Part shown: positions 1 to 6,548 of the stretch, piece after piece
Position numbering within the stretch: position 1 is the stretch's first letter
Layout of the letters: the number at the start of each line of letters is the position of its first letter
Assembly (NCBI GenBank): GCA_017404585.1
Contig: JAFRCB010000111.1
Coordinates: forward strand, 1 to 6,837
Source of the DNA: Lachnospiraceae bacterium
Lineage (GTDB): Bacteria > Bacillota > Clostridia > Lachnospirales > Lachnospiraceae
DNA length: 6,837 nucleotides
Direction: 5' to 3'
The notes under the pieces: generated by a model
The model's input: the letters and a program-made list of their open reading frames with translations, nothing else
Told to the model about the DNA's origin: nothing
The model's database searches: none
Position numbers and translations under genes: made by a program

Positions 1-55
1 ACATACTCTGCTGCAATTCGGGTCAAAATTTAGACATTTCACGTCAGCTGCCGCT

Positions 56-85
56 TTGACAGCTTTATTTTTGTTATATTACAAA
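56..85 (+). promoter_or_regulatory. possible sigma-70-type promoter for the transporter gene
   Basis: A perfect TTGACA lies at 56-61. An 18-bp AT-rich spacer separates it from TACAAA at 80-85, a 4/6 match to the -10 consensus. The predicted start would leave a leader of about 60 nt before the ATG at 155. A TATATT at 75-80 is a better -10 hexamer but sits only 13 bp from the -35. No clear operator or catabolite-response site was seen. Confidence 0.35.
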
Positions 86-154
86 TTATTAAAGTAAAGC
101 CTTTATAAGGAAAAGCATAATATCTACCGCCGAACATACTTGAAGGAGGATGAC

Positions 155-1504
155 ATGAGCAAAAGCAACCTCAAACTGCCCGGTTCCCTGATCAGGAACG
201 ATCAGGTCACCATCTTTCCGGAGGGAGCAATCGGCTACCTCGTAGGCCCCACACTTGCCGCCACCGCCAACGCGGTCCTTGCCAATTATTTCAATGCCTA
301 CATGTCCAATGTCCTGAATATCAACCGCTGGGCAAGCTGGTTCTTCGCCTGGATCCCGGTCATTTCAGTCGTCTTCGTCATCATGGGCAATATCCTGGTC
401 GGTCGTCTCATGGACCACAATATGACAAAAGCCGGCAAAGCGCGTCCGCTTATCTTACTGTCTATTCCTATCAGCATACTTGGCCTCATAGTACTTTTCG
501 TTCTCTCGCCATTTGTGAATGAGACTATGCCCGAGAAACAGACCGCGGCTCTCATCCTTTTGGCCATTGGCTATATTCTCTGGTTCGCAGTCGCCTATCC
601 CATGTACAGCACACCGCATGCAGCCCTTGTCAGTCTCTCGACCAGAAACAGCAAGGACGGAAGTCTTCTGGCTACTATCTCCAACGCCTGCGCACTCGGT
701 GCTATGGGTATTTCCAGTATGGTACTGCCTTTCTTCCTGCGGCTTCTTTTCGTCTATGACATGAATCCCGAAAACGGACCCCCGGTAACGAACGCCGCCG
801 GTGTCATCGAATACTACACTGACGCTTACGGCGCAGCCATCTATGACGGCTACGCATCCTATCAGCATTGGAATATATTTGTCATAGCTCTCATGATCAC
901 GACGGTCGTCGGCGCAGTCACGGAATATCTCTTCACTCGCGAACGTGTCACAGAAGAGACCTTTGCCGGAGGTGCTCAGAAAGTCAAGGCGGCGAGGCCG
1001 GTCAGAGAGCAGGCAGCCGTCTGCCTCCATGACAGATTCTGGATCATCATGATCGCGTTTTTCTTCTTCTACCAGATGGGAGGCATGATCAAGAACGTGT
1101 CCCAGCTCTATTTCTGTCAGGCTATGTTTGCGGATGCGTCCGGCAATTATACAGTTGCAAATGGCGGAACCCTCCAGGGTACACTCGCTATCGTCGGCGC
1201 TATTCCCACCGCGCTCGGCATGGTGATTGCGTTCCCGCTCTCCAATAAGATCGGCAAGACTCGCGCGATCCTGCTTGGAGCCATCATGGCTGTCATCGGC
1301 GATTACGTGTGGGCCGGCTGGGATTACATCGGTGAGTGCGGAGACGGCGGTCCGGAATTTGAAGATTACAAGACGAGCGCGCCCGAAGACCGGATCCGCG
1401 GAGGTACATGCCGCATCGACGTGACGGGCAAGATGACCCCGGAAGTGGACTATACGAAGGTCGCCTTCTGTGCTGATCCACGGGGGAGGCTTCATAGCAG
1501 GTGA
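155..1504 (+). CDS. truncated GPH-family (MelB-like) MFS sugar symporter, fused in frame to a GH2 remnant
   Basis: The first ~380 residues are a glycoside-pentoside-hexuronide:cation symporter, a 12-helix inner-membrane carrier that imports sugars with Na+ or H+. Supporting features are the motif-A-like loop GRLMDHNMTKAGKARP (residues 83-98), repeated hydrophobic helices, a long polar insert near residues 205-240, and a second-half loop NKIGKTRAILLGAIMAVIG. The start is ATG 155, with AAGGAGG at 143-149 and a 5-nt spacer; an upstream in-frame TTG at 140 overlaps that site and is unlikely. The family signal stops at about nucleotide 1300 (residue 382), in what should be about the ninth helix, so roughly the last three or four helices are missing. 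The remaining residues are GH2 sequence followed by an out-of-frame tail. The promoter, RBS and open frame survive, but a working transporter is improbable. It is best read as a broken gene; an assembly chimera cannot be excluded. Confidence 0.8.
   Translation: MSKSNLKLPGSLIRNDQVTIFPEGAIGYLVGPTLAATANAVLANYFNAYMSNVLNINRWASWFFAWIPVISVVFVIMGNILVGRLMDHNMTKAGKARPLILLSIPISILGLIVLFVLSPFVNETMPEKQTAALILLAIGYILWFAVAYPMYSTPHAALVSLSTRNSKDGSLLATISNACALGAMGISSMVLPFFLRLLFVYDMNPENGPPVTNAAGVIEYYTDAYGAAIYDGYASYQHWNIFVIALMITTVVGAVTEYLFTRERVTEETFAGGAQKVKAARPVREQAAVCLHDRFWIIMIAFFFFYQMGGMIKNVSQLYFCQAMFADASGNYTVANGGTLQGTLAIVGAIPTALGMVIAFPLSNKIGKTRAILLGAIMAVIGDYVWAGWDYIGECGDGGPEFEDYKTSAPEDRIRGGTCRIDVTGKMTPEVDYTKVAFCADPRGRLHSR
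1301..1466 (+). pseudogene. internal fragment of a family 2 glycoside hydrolase (beta-galactosidase/glucuronidase type)
   Basis: About 55 codons, in the transporter frame, read DYVWAGWDYIGECGDGG and continue to RIDVTGKMTPEV-YTKVAF. This resembles the stretch late in the GH2 TIM barrel, where F/YVWTGxDYxGE is followed by a G(R)IDLTGKPTPEV-YTK segment leading out of the barrel. Both ends are abrupt: the left joins the transporter at about 1295-1301 and the right joins the alpha/beta-hydrolase at about 1461-1467. No GH2 catalytic acid/base or nucleophile region remains, so this is a relic. The family call rests on remembered motif similarity, not on a search. Confidence 0.7.
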
Positions 1505-2045
1505 CGCGAGAACCAGGCAGGCTCAGTTCATGTACAGATTTTTCCGGGATTAGGGGTACGCCTGCGCAAGTATAAACTACAGGCTGGCTCAGGAAGCAGC
1601 CTTTCCGGCAGGTCTTTCTGACTGCAAGGCTGCCATACGATACCTCAGAGCCCACGCCGACGTATATGGTTTTGATGCGGAAAAAGCTGCTGTCTGGGGA
1701 GAGAGTGCGGGCGGCTATCTTGCAGTTATGTGTGCGGTGACAGACGACACAGAGTTCATGGATGTCAGATATACAGATCAGGAAACTTTCGGGGATGTAT
1801 CGGCAAAAGTCAGTGTGATGGCGGACTACTATGGAGTGATCGATCGTGGAGAGATGACCGGCGACTGCGACATCACGGTCCCATATCTGCACTCTGAAAG
1901 ACTTTATGAGCACCTCTGTGAAAAAACGGAAGCTGACAATACCGTGTTCCATCTTGTTCCTGATATGGGACATGCGGCTTGCGGCCTCTATACTGATGAG
2001 ATGCTGACAGAACTTAAGAATTATCTCGATGAGAAACTCGGATAA
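1467..2045 (+). pseudogene. decayed alpha/beta-hydrolase (hormone-sensitive-lipase-like esterase)
   Basis: Read in one frame, the segment gives VLIHGGGF at 1470-1493 (HGGG oxyanion-hole motif) and GYACASINYRLA. The nucleophile elbow GESAGG is at 1698-1715 (Ser codon 1704-1706). GDCDITVP follows (candidate catalytic Asp, 1869-1871), then VPDMGHA (candidate His, 1971-1973) and a normal-looking C-terminus with TAA at 2043-2045. All triad residues are recognisable, but the gene is broken. The N-terminus before the HGGG strand is replaced by the GH2 relic. An in-frame TAG lies at 1551-1553, between the HGGG strand and the next beta strand. The step from DYYGVIDRGEM straight to TGDCDITVP is too short for the family, suggesting an in-frame internal loss near 1855-1862. 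An open frame from ATG 1728 to 2045 remains but lacks half the fold. Such esterases often deacetylate plant polysaccharides; the substrate here is unknown. Confidence 0.8.
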
Positions 2046-2049
2046 TAAT

Positions 2050-2183
2050 CATTGCCGGTCCGATCGAGAGATTAAAAATGCGTAAGTGTTTTTACGGCTC
2101 GCAGGGAAGGACAAGCGCCTTTCGATGAAGATGGTGTTTGCGACGGATCATAAGCCCTGGCAACAGCCTGTAAGAACTGTTAC
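2050..2183 (+). mobile_element. IS66-type MITE, copy A (left arm missing)
   Basis: The copy begins about 5 nt after the hydrolase stop with the core CATTG...GTCCGA..GAGAGA, a hairpin, and GGCTCGCAGGGAAGGAC (2050-2112). It continues through a right arm very similar to copy B, sharing GAAGATGGTGTTTGCG. It ends in a terminal repeat at 2163-2183 that differs from the copy B repeat at 2 of 21 positions and ends ...CTGTTAC, the mirror of GTAACAG. No matching left terminal repeat is found upstream, where the hydrolase C-terminus lies, so the left arm was probably lost by deletion. The left boundary is set by homology to the other copies. It lies 60 nt upstream of the rhamnosidase start. Confidence 0.8.
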
Positions 2184-2242
2184 TTACGTACTATGGCAGT
2201 TTGTGTGAGCGGACGGAATCGAAGTCCGGGTAAGGAGCAAAT

Positions 2243-4270
2243 ATGAGTTATTGGATCTGGTATCAGGGAGATTTTGAGAGATGGCATGCCATGAAGCAGA
2301 ACTTCAGCCGCGTGGAGAGAGGACTTGCGTGGCCTGCCTTTTGGAAGAGCGAGGGTATTCGTAACAGAATCGCACTCTCAAGGGAATACGTGCTGGAGGA
2401 GGAGACGAGTTTTACCGTCCATGCGCACGGCGTGGGCTTTGTCCTTGTCAATGAGGATAAGTATCCGTTCGAATCCGCCATTACATGCGGTCCGGGCAAG
2501 GTAAAAGTTACGGTGCATCTTGGCCGCCTTGACGCGCTGCCGAGTGCCCTCGTCATCGGAGATGTCATCACATCCGGTCCGGGATGGATCTCGGATGACT
2601 ATGCCGAAAAACTTCCTGCGGGCTATAGCAGGCTCTATACAGAGTATGAGCAGGACCCGGCGGAGTGGAACTATTCTGAAAAAGTGTATCTTCCGGTGAA
2701 GACTGAATCGGTATGCGGCGGAACGCTTTATGAGTTCGAGACGGAGCTGACAGCCCGCCTTGAGATACGCACATCCATGGCAAGACTGCACAATATGACT
2801 GTGTACTGCGGCGAATCCCGCGCGGAAGCTCTGGCAGGTAAGGATTGTTATCTCTTCTGGAAGCCTGAGGTCATCGGCTTTGGGGAGACAGTCACAGGCC
2901 GCTGCCCAAGGTGCGCGCTGAGATATGTATTCATTGAGGGCGAACCGGTCGGACTGACCGCTGTCCATCAGTATGTGGAGTTCCCGGTCAGAGCTGCATT
3001 TGCATGCGATGATGCAAGACTCAATCAGATATGGAATGTGGCAGAGCACACATTCCGCCTGTGCAGCGGTATTTTCTTCCTCGACGGAATCAAGCGCGAC
3101 GGTTGGATCTGGAGCGGTGATGCCTATCAGAGCCTTCTCATCAGCCGTTATCTCCTCGTAGATCCGGGCGTGGAACAGCGCACGCTCGTTGCGCTTCGGG
3201 GCAATGACCCCATGACCGGCCATATCAATACGATCGTGGACTACTCGCTCCTCTGGGTGCTGGGTGTTAAGGAACACATGGAGACGTTCCATGACCGGGA
3301 ATTCCTTGGGGAGATTTATCCGAAGGTGAGAAATCTCATCGGATTCTGCATGAAGCGCACGGATGAGTCAGGTTTTCTTGTGGGAATGGACCGCGACTGG
3401 ACATTTATCGACTGGGCGGACATAGATAAGGACGGTCCGGTCGGCGCCATAGAGATGCTGTACTATGCAGCTCTCAGCGCGGCGGCGGATCTTGCGTCCA
3501 TGGCGGATGATCAGGAATTCGCAAAACTTTACAGGGCAGAGGCAGACCGGGTCCGTGCATGTATTCAGGATCATTTCTGGTCTCAGGAGCTCGGCGCTTT
3601 CATTGATTCCTTCACATCGGGACGCTGCCATGTGAGCCGTCAGACGAATCTTCTGGCAATCCGGTGCGGCATCGCCGATGAGGAGCAGACTCGCCTGATT
3701 TCCGCACATGTACTGCATTCTGACAAGGTTCAGCAGATCAGAACTCCTTATTTCCAGTTTTTTGCGCTGGATGTCATGGGGCAGCTGGGTGAAACGGGCA
3801 CAGTACTTGAAGTGATCAGGTCCTACTGGGGCGGCATGCTGGACAGAGGAGCTGTGACTTTCTGGGAGGAGTTCGATCCGTCTGTCACCGGAGATGCCCA
3901 GTACGGGATGTACGGGGATCCGTTCGGAAAGAGCCTGTGCCATGCGTGGGCAGCGAGCCCGATTTATCTAATTTCGAGATACCTGATCGGTCTTGAAATC
4001 TGCGAGGATGGGGATGACAGGTTTATTCTCACACCGCAGCTGGAGTACTTTGGGGTGCTTGAGTGCACGCTCCCGGTGGGAGGGGATGGCCAGATTGTTT
4101 TGTCCTGGGATGGTAGTACACTTCGCGTGAAGGCTATAGCTGTTTCCGTCAGGCTGCGTGTCTGTGGCCGGGAGATTCACGTGAGTGATACGGTGACAGT
4201 CACGAAATGTAACAGTTCAGACAGGCTGTTCTCACAGTTCGTTGACGGCGAAAAGCATCCATCTTCGTGA
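2243..4270 (+). CDS. GH78-type alpha-L-rhamnosidase, cytoplasmic, C-terminus extended by a MITE
   Basis: The predicted product is 675 residues and would release terminal L-rhamnose from plant glycans or their imported oligosaccharides. It begins MSYWIWYQGDFERWH with no signal peptide, so it should act inside the cell. The start ATG 2243 has AAGGAG at 2232-2237. An N-terminal beta-rich region (about 1-240) precedes an (alpha/alpha)6-barrel-like domain (about 245-605). The barrel carries DGIKRDGWIWSGD at 281-293, matching the acidic catalytic motif of GH78. FWEEFDPS at 540-547 contains the likely general-base Glu, and HAWAASP starts at 567. A short beta region follows. The usual general-acid Glu of the first motif appears to be Asp286, so the specificity may differ from classical GH78. 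The last 20 residues (from Cys656) are encoded by the inserted element; the ancestral protein probably ended VTVTK at 655. It is the only intact catabolic gene here. Confidence 0.88.
   Translation: MSYWIWYQGDFERWHAMKQNFSRVERGLAWPAFWKSEGIRNRIALSREYVLEEETSFTVHAHGVGFVLVNEDKYPFESAITCGPGKVKVTVHLGRLDALPSALVIGDVITSGPGWISDDYAEKLPAGYSRLYTEYEQDPAEWNYSEKVYLPVKTESVCGGTLYEFETELTARLEIRTSMARLHNMTVYCGESRAEALAGKDCYLFWKPEVIGFGETVTGRCPRCALRYVFIEGEPVGLTAVHQYVEFPVRAAFACDDARLNQIWNVAEHTFRLCSGIFFLDGIKRDGWIWSGDAYQSLLISRYLLVDPGVEQRTLVALRGNDPMTGHINTIVDYSLLWVLGVKEHMETFHDREFLGEIYPKVRNLIGFCMKRTDESGFLVGMDRDWTFIDWADIDKDGPVGAIEMLYYAALSAAADLASMADDQEFAKLYRAEADRVRACIQDHFWSQELGAFIDSFTSGRCHVSRQTNLLAIRCGIADEEQTRLISAHVLHSDKVQQIRTPYFQFFALDVMGQLGETGTVLEVIRSYWGGMLDRGAVTFWEEFDPSVTGDAQYGMYGDPFGKSLCHAWAASPIYLISRYLIGLEICEDGDDRFILTPQLEYFGVLECTLPVGGDGQIVLSWDGSTLRVKAIAVSVRLRVCGREIHVSDTVTVTKCNSSDRLFSQFVDGEKHPSS
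4201..4208 (+). repeat. left target-site duplication of MITE copy B
   Basis: CACGAAAT abuts the left inverted repeat directly. Its partner CACAAAAT (4406-4413) abuts the right inverted repeat directly, with one mismatch (G/A). The 8-bp length is that reported for IS66-family insertions. One mismatch suggests the insertion is not very recent, or a single later substitution. Confidence 0.8.
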
Positions 4271-4405
4271 GAAAAACATTGCGAGTCCGACTGAGAGACC
4301 AAAAAGCACTAGCTTTTTTGGCTCGCAGGGAAGGACTTGCGTTTTTCGAGGAAGATGGTGTTTGCGCCAGATTCCGGCTTACGCACAGCCTGTCTGAACT
4401 GTTAC
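4209..4405 (+). mobile_element. complete 197-bp IS66-type MITE, copy B
   Basis: The element is bounded by perfect 21-bp inverted repeats (4209-4229 and 4385-4405) that begin GTAACAG. IS66-family ends characteristically start with GTAA and make 8-bp duplications, both seen here. The whole element folds back on itself. The left arm GGCGAAAAGCATCCATCTTC pairs with GAAGATGGTGTTTGCGCC on the right, and the centre is the hairpin CCAAAAAGC-ACTA-GCTTTTTTGG (4299-4321). No coding capacity or transposase is present, so it would need an IS66 transposase in trans. It interrupts the end of the rhamnosidase gene and supplies its present TGA stop (4268-4270). Transcripts of that gene should therefore carry a long 3' hairpin. 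Assignment to IS66 rests on terminal sequence and duplication length only. Confidence 0.85.
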
Positions 4406-4413
4406 CACAAAAT
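4406..4413 (+). repeat. right target-site duplication of MITE copy B
   Basis: CACAAAAT follows the right inverted repeat with no gap and matches 7 of 8 bases of 4201-4208. Joining 4208 to 4414 after removing the element and this copy reads GTC ACG AAA TAA. This restores a stop codon in the rhamnosidase frame and independently supports the element boundaries. Confidence 0.8.
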
Positions 4414-4453
4414 AAAACGCTCATAATGAAATTGTAAAAATGGTAGAGAAACG

Positions 4454-4503
4454 AGAGCCGATGTGATAAAGTAATTTCTGTCACGTCGGCTCTTCTTTTC
4501 TTT
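4454..4503 (+). terminator. intrinsic terminator downstream of the rhamnosidase gene
   Basis: A 15-bp stem pairs 4454-4468 (AGAGCCGATGTGATA) with 4479-4493 (TGTCACGTCGGCTCT), using two G-U pairs. The loop is 10 nt, followed by the T-rich run TCTTTTCTTT. Before the MITE inserted, it would have begun about 40 nt after the rhamnosidase stop, so it most likely ends that gene. It lies only 67 nt before ychF, so it insulates ychF unless a transcript starts upstream of it. Confidence 0.88.
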
Positions 4504-4570
4504 AAAAAGGAGCGGGTAGGCGAGGCAGGACCGAAAAGGTAAAGAATAAGGTAACTTAAGGAGATAGAAA

Positions 4571-5674
4571 ATGAAATTAGGTATCGTTGGCCTCCCGAAC
4601 GTAGGCAAGAGCACACTGTTCAATTCCCTGACACGCGCCGGTGCGGAATCCGCGAACTATCCGTTCTGCACGATCGATCCCAACATCGGTATCGTTCCGG
4701 TGCCGGATGAGCGGCTCACGCTGCTAGCTGAGTTCTCCCACTCAAAGAAGCTCACCCCGGCGACGATCGAGTTCGTTGATATCGCGGGTCTGGTTAAGGG
4801 AGCTTCGAAGGGTGAGGGCCTTGGAAATCAGTTTCTTGCAAATATCCGCGAGTGCGATGCCATCGTTCACGTTGTCCGCTGCTTTGAGGATGCCAATGTC
4901 ATCCATGTGGACGGCTCCGTCGACCCGAAACGCGATATAGAGACGATCGAGCTGGAGCTTGTATTTGCCGACCTGGAAGTCCTTGAGAGAAGAATCTCCA
5001 AGACATCAAGGTCTGCTAAGTCCGGCGCGGATAAGGGGGCAGCCAAAGAACTTGCGGTTCTTCAGGAACTGAAGAAACATCTTGAGAATGGGGAACTGGC
5101 TATCACCGTCGATTTCGGTGATGAGGATCAGAATAAGTTTAAAGCCTCCCTCGATCTTCTGACGGATAAGCCGGTCATTTATGCGGCCAATGTATCCGAT
5201 GCGGATCTGGCCGATGACGGCGAGTCCAATGAATATGTGCAGACTGTGCGTGAAATCGCCAAGGAGCGCGGCTATGAAGTGTTCGTCATCTCCGCCCAGA
5301 TCGAGCAGGAGATCGCCGAGCTTGATGATGAGGAGAAGCAGGAGTTCCTTGCCGACCTCGGCATCGAAAAGTCCGGTCTCGAGAAGCTGATTGCCGCTTC
5401 CTACAAGCTGCTCGGCCTTATGAGCTACCTGACGACAGGCGAGGATGAGACGAGAGCGTGGACAATCCCGATCGGCTGCAAGGCCCCGAAGGCAGCAGGC
5501 AAGATTCATTCTGACTTTGAGCGCGGTTTCATTAAGGCTGAGGTCATTAACTATAAGGAACTTCTCGATGCCGGTTCGTACGCTGCGGCCAGAGATAAAG
5601 GTCTTATAAGGATCGAGGGCAAGGAGTACGTCGTCAGGGACGGCGATGTCATTCTCTTCAGATTTAACGTATAA
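4571..5674 (+). CDS. ychF: YchF (OLA1-type) ribosome-associated GTPase/ATPase
   Basis: The 367-residue length is typical of this universally conserved family. YchF/OLA1 proteins bind ribosomes, prefer ATP over GTP in characterised members, and are linked to translation and oxidative-stress response. The start is ATG 4571 with AAGGAG at 4558-4563. The P-loop GLPNVGKST is at residues 7-15. Walker-B/G3 is DIAGLVKGAS at 70-79, with the hydrophobic residue in place of the usual catalytic Gln that marks this family. His112 in the NVIHV segment matches the conserved histidine proposed to aid hydrolysis. A coiled helical insert is rich in K and E (about 130-175). The NVSD at about 207-210 stands where the altered G4 motif lies. 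A C-terminal TGS domain (about 283-366) ends VVRDGDVILFRFNV. lgt follows 13 nt after the stop, suggesting an operon. Nothing unusual was seen. Confidence 0.97.
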   Translation: MKLGIVGLPNVGKSTLFNSLTRAGAESANYPFCTIDPNIGIVPVPDERLTLLAEFSHSKKLTPATIEFVDIAGLVKGASKGEGLGNQFLANIRECDAIVHVVRCFEDANVIHVDGSVDPKRDIETIELELVFADLEVLERRISKTSRSAKSGADKGAAKELAVLQELKKHLENGELAITVDFGDEDQNKFKASLDLLTDKPVIYAANVSDADLADDGESNEYVQTVREIAKERGYEVFVISAQIEQEIAELDDEEKQEFLADLGIEKSGLEKLIAASYKLLGLMSYLTTGEDETRAWTIPIGCKAPKAAGKIHSDFERGFIKAEVINYKELLDAGSYAAARDKGLIRIEGKEYVVRDGDVILFRFNV

Positions 5675-5687
5675 TAGGAGGCGAAAT

Positions 5688-6548
5688 ATGGATTATATGA
5701 TCAACTTTCCCAATCTGGGGATTCATCTAGAGCACGTCGGAAAAAATGTCACCATCGGCGGTTTCACGATTGCTTATTACGGCATTGTGATAGCGCTCGG
5801 CATGTTGATCGGTATTTACGTGGCGACTCTTCGGGCGGAAGCGACAGGACAGAAGGGTGATGACTATATCGATATAGCTGTCTATACCATGGTCTTCGGA
5901 GTGCTCGGGGCCAGAATATACTACGTCGCATTTTCCTGGGACGCCTACAGGGACAGCCTGATCCGCATTCTGAATATCCGTGAGGGAGGCCTGGCCATTT
6001 ACGGGGGAATCATCGGCGGCGTTATCACCATCGGTGTTCTCTCTAAAATAAAGAAGATACCTTTTCCGAAGATTCTGGACACGATCGCGATGAGTGTCCC
6101 GATCGGTCAGATTGTCGGACGATGGGGCAATTTCTTTAACCGCGAGGCCTTCGGTGACTACACGAACAATCTCTTTGCCATGCAGCTGCCGGTCTCGGCG
6201 GTAAGGCAGCATGAGATCACAGAGACCATGTGGCAGCATGCCGAAATCATAGACGGAATACAGTTCATTCAGGTACACCCGACGTTCCTCTATGAGAGTG
6301 TGTGGAATATCGGCGTTCTCATTATGCTTTTCCTTACAAGAAATAAGACAAAATTCAGCGGAGAGCTGTTCCTCCGGTATCTTGCCGGTTACTCTCTGGG
6401 GCGTTTTTTCATCGAGCCTCTCCGCACGGATCAGCTGAAGATCCCCGGCATGGATATCGGAGTCTCAATCGTTTTGTCGAGATGCCTCTTTACATTCTGT
6501 GTGGTCATGATCATCGCCGGCCGCTACAGGGCGGCGCAAAGAGCGTAA
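5688..6548 (+). CDS. lgt: prolipoprotein diacylglyceryl transferase
   Basis: This 286-residue polytopic membrane enzyme transfers diacylglycerol from phosphatidylglycerol to the lipobox cysteine of prolipoproteins, the first step of lipoprotein maturation. The family signature GRWGNFFNREAFG is at residues 144-156 and holds the essential Arg145 and Asn148. Also present are TIAYYG (28-32), EGGLAIYGG (99-107, Tyr where the E. coli enzyme has His), HPTFLYES (197-204) and GRFFIEPLRTDQL (238-250, with essential Arg239). About seven hydrophobic segments are visible. I chose ATG 5688 because AGGAGG at 5676-5681 precedes it by 6 nt. The in-frame ATG at 5646 lies inside ychF without a good RBS and would add a non-homologous RRRN-type leader. 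The TAA stop lies within the GTAACAG end of MITE copy C, so the extreme C-terminus may have been set by that insertion. Confidence 0.97.
   Translation: MDYMINFPNLGIHLEHVGKNVTIGGFTIAYYGIVIALGMLIGIYVATLRAEATGQKGDDYIDIAVYTMVFGVLGARIYYVAFSWDAYRDSLIRILNIREGGLAIYGGIIGGVITIGVLSKIKKIPFPKILDTIAMSVPIGQIVGRWGNFFNREAFGDYTNNLFAMQLPVSAVRQHEITETMWQHAEIIDGIQFIQVHPTFLYESVWNIGVLIMLFLTRNKTKFSGELFLRYLAGYSLGRFFIEPLRTDQLKIPGMDIGVSIVLSRCLFTFCVVMIIAGRYRAAQRA

Noticed and set aside
46..75. AGCTG/CAGCT hairpin followed by a T-rich stretch as a terminator of an upstream gene
   Set aside because: The stem has only 5 bp with a 9-nt loop, and it overlaps the TTGACA of the likely promoter.
455..1495. Long minus-strand open frame opposite the transporter
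   Set aside because: It mirrors the transporter and GH2 codons, has no RBS and no recognisable protein character, while the plus strand shows clear family motifs.
2050..2183. Copy A as a riboswitch leader of the rhamnosidase gene (its GATGGTGTT stretch briefly recalls a fluoride aptamer)
   Set aside because: Copies B and C lie downstream of genes, the segment ends in a transposon-type inverted repeat, and the GATGG stretch is simply an arm of the fold-back.
2210..2228. CGGAC/GTCCG hairpin just before the rhamnosidase RBS
   Set aside because: A 5-bp stem is easily expected by chance, and no regulatory context supports it.
2378..3292. Minus-strand open frame opposite the rhamnosidase (also 3368-3943)
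   Set aside because: Both are antisense shadows of a well-supported gene, with Cys/Arg/His-rich nonsense composition.
4200..4616. Minus-strand open frame across MITE copy B and the terminator
   Set aside because: It is made of inverted repeats and non-coding sequence, and overlaps the ychF start.
5006..5509. Minus-strand open frame opposite ychF (also 5727-6278 opposite lgt)
   Set aside because: Shadows of highly conserved genes, with no motifs and no RBS.
5646..5687. Earlier ATG for lgt at 5646
   Set aside because: It lies inside ychF and adds an Arg-rich leader unlike Lgt N-termini. ATG 5688 has AGGAGG at ideal spacing.
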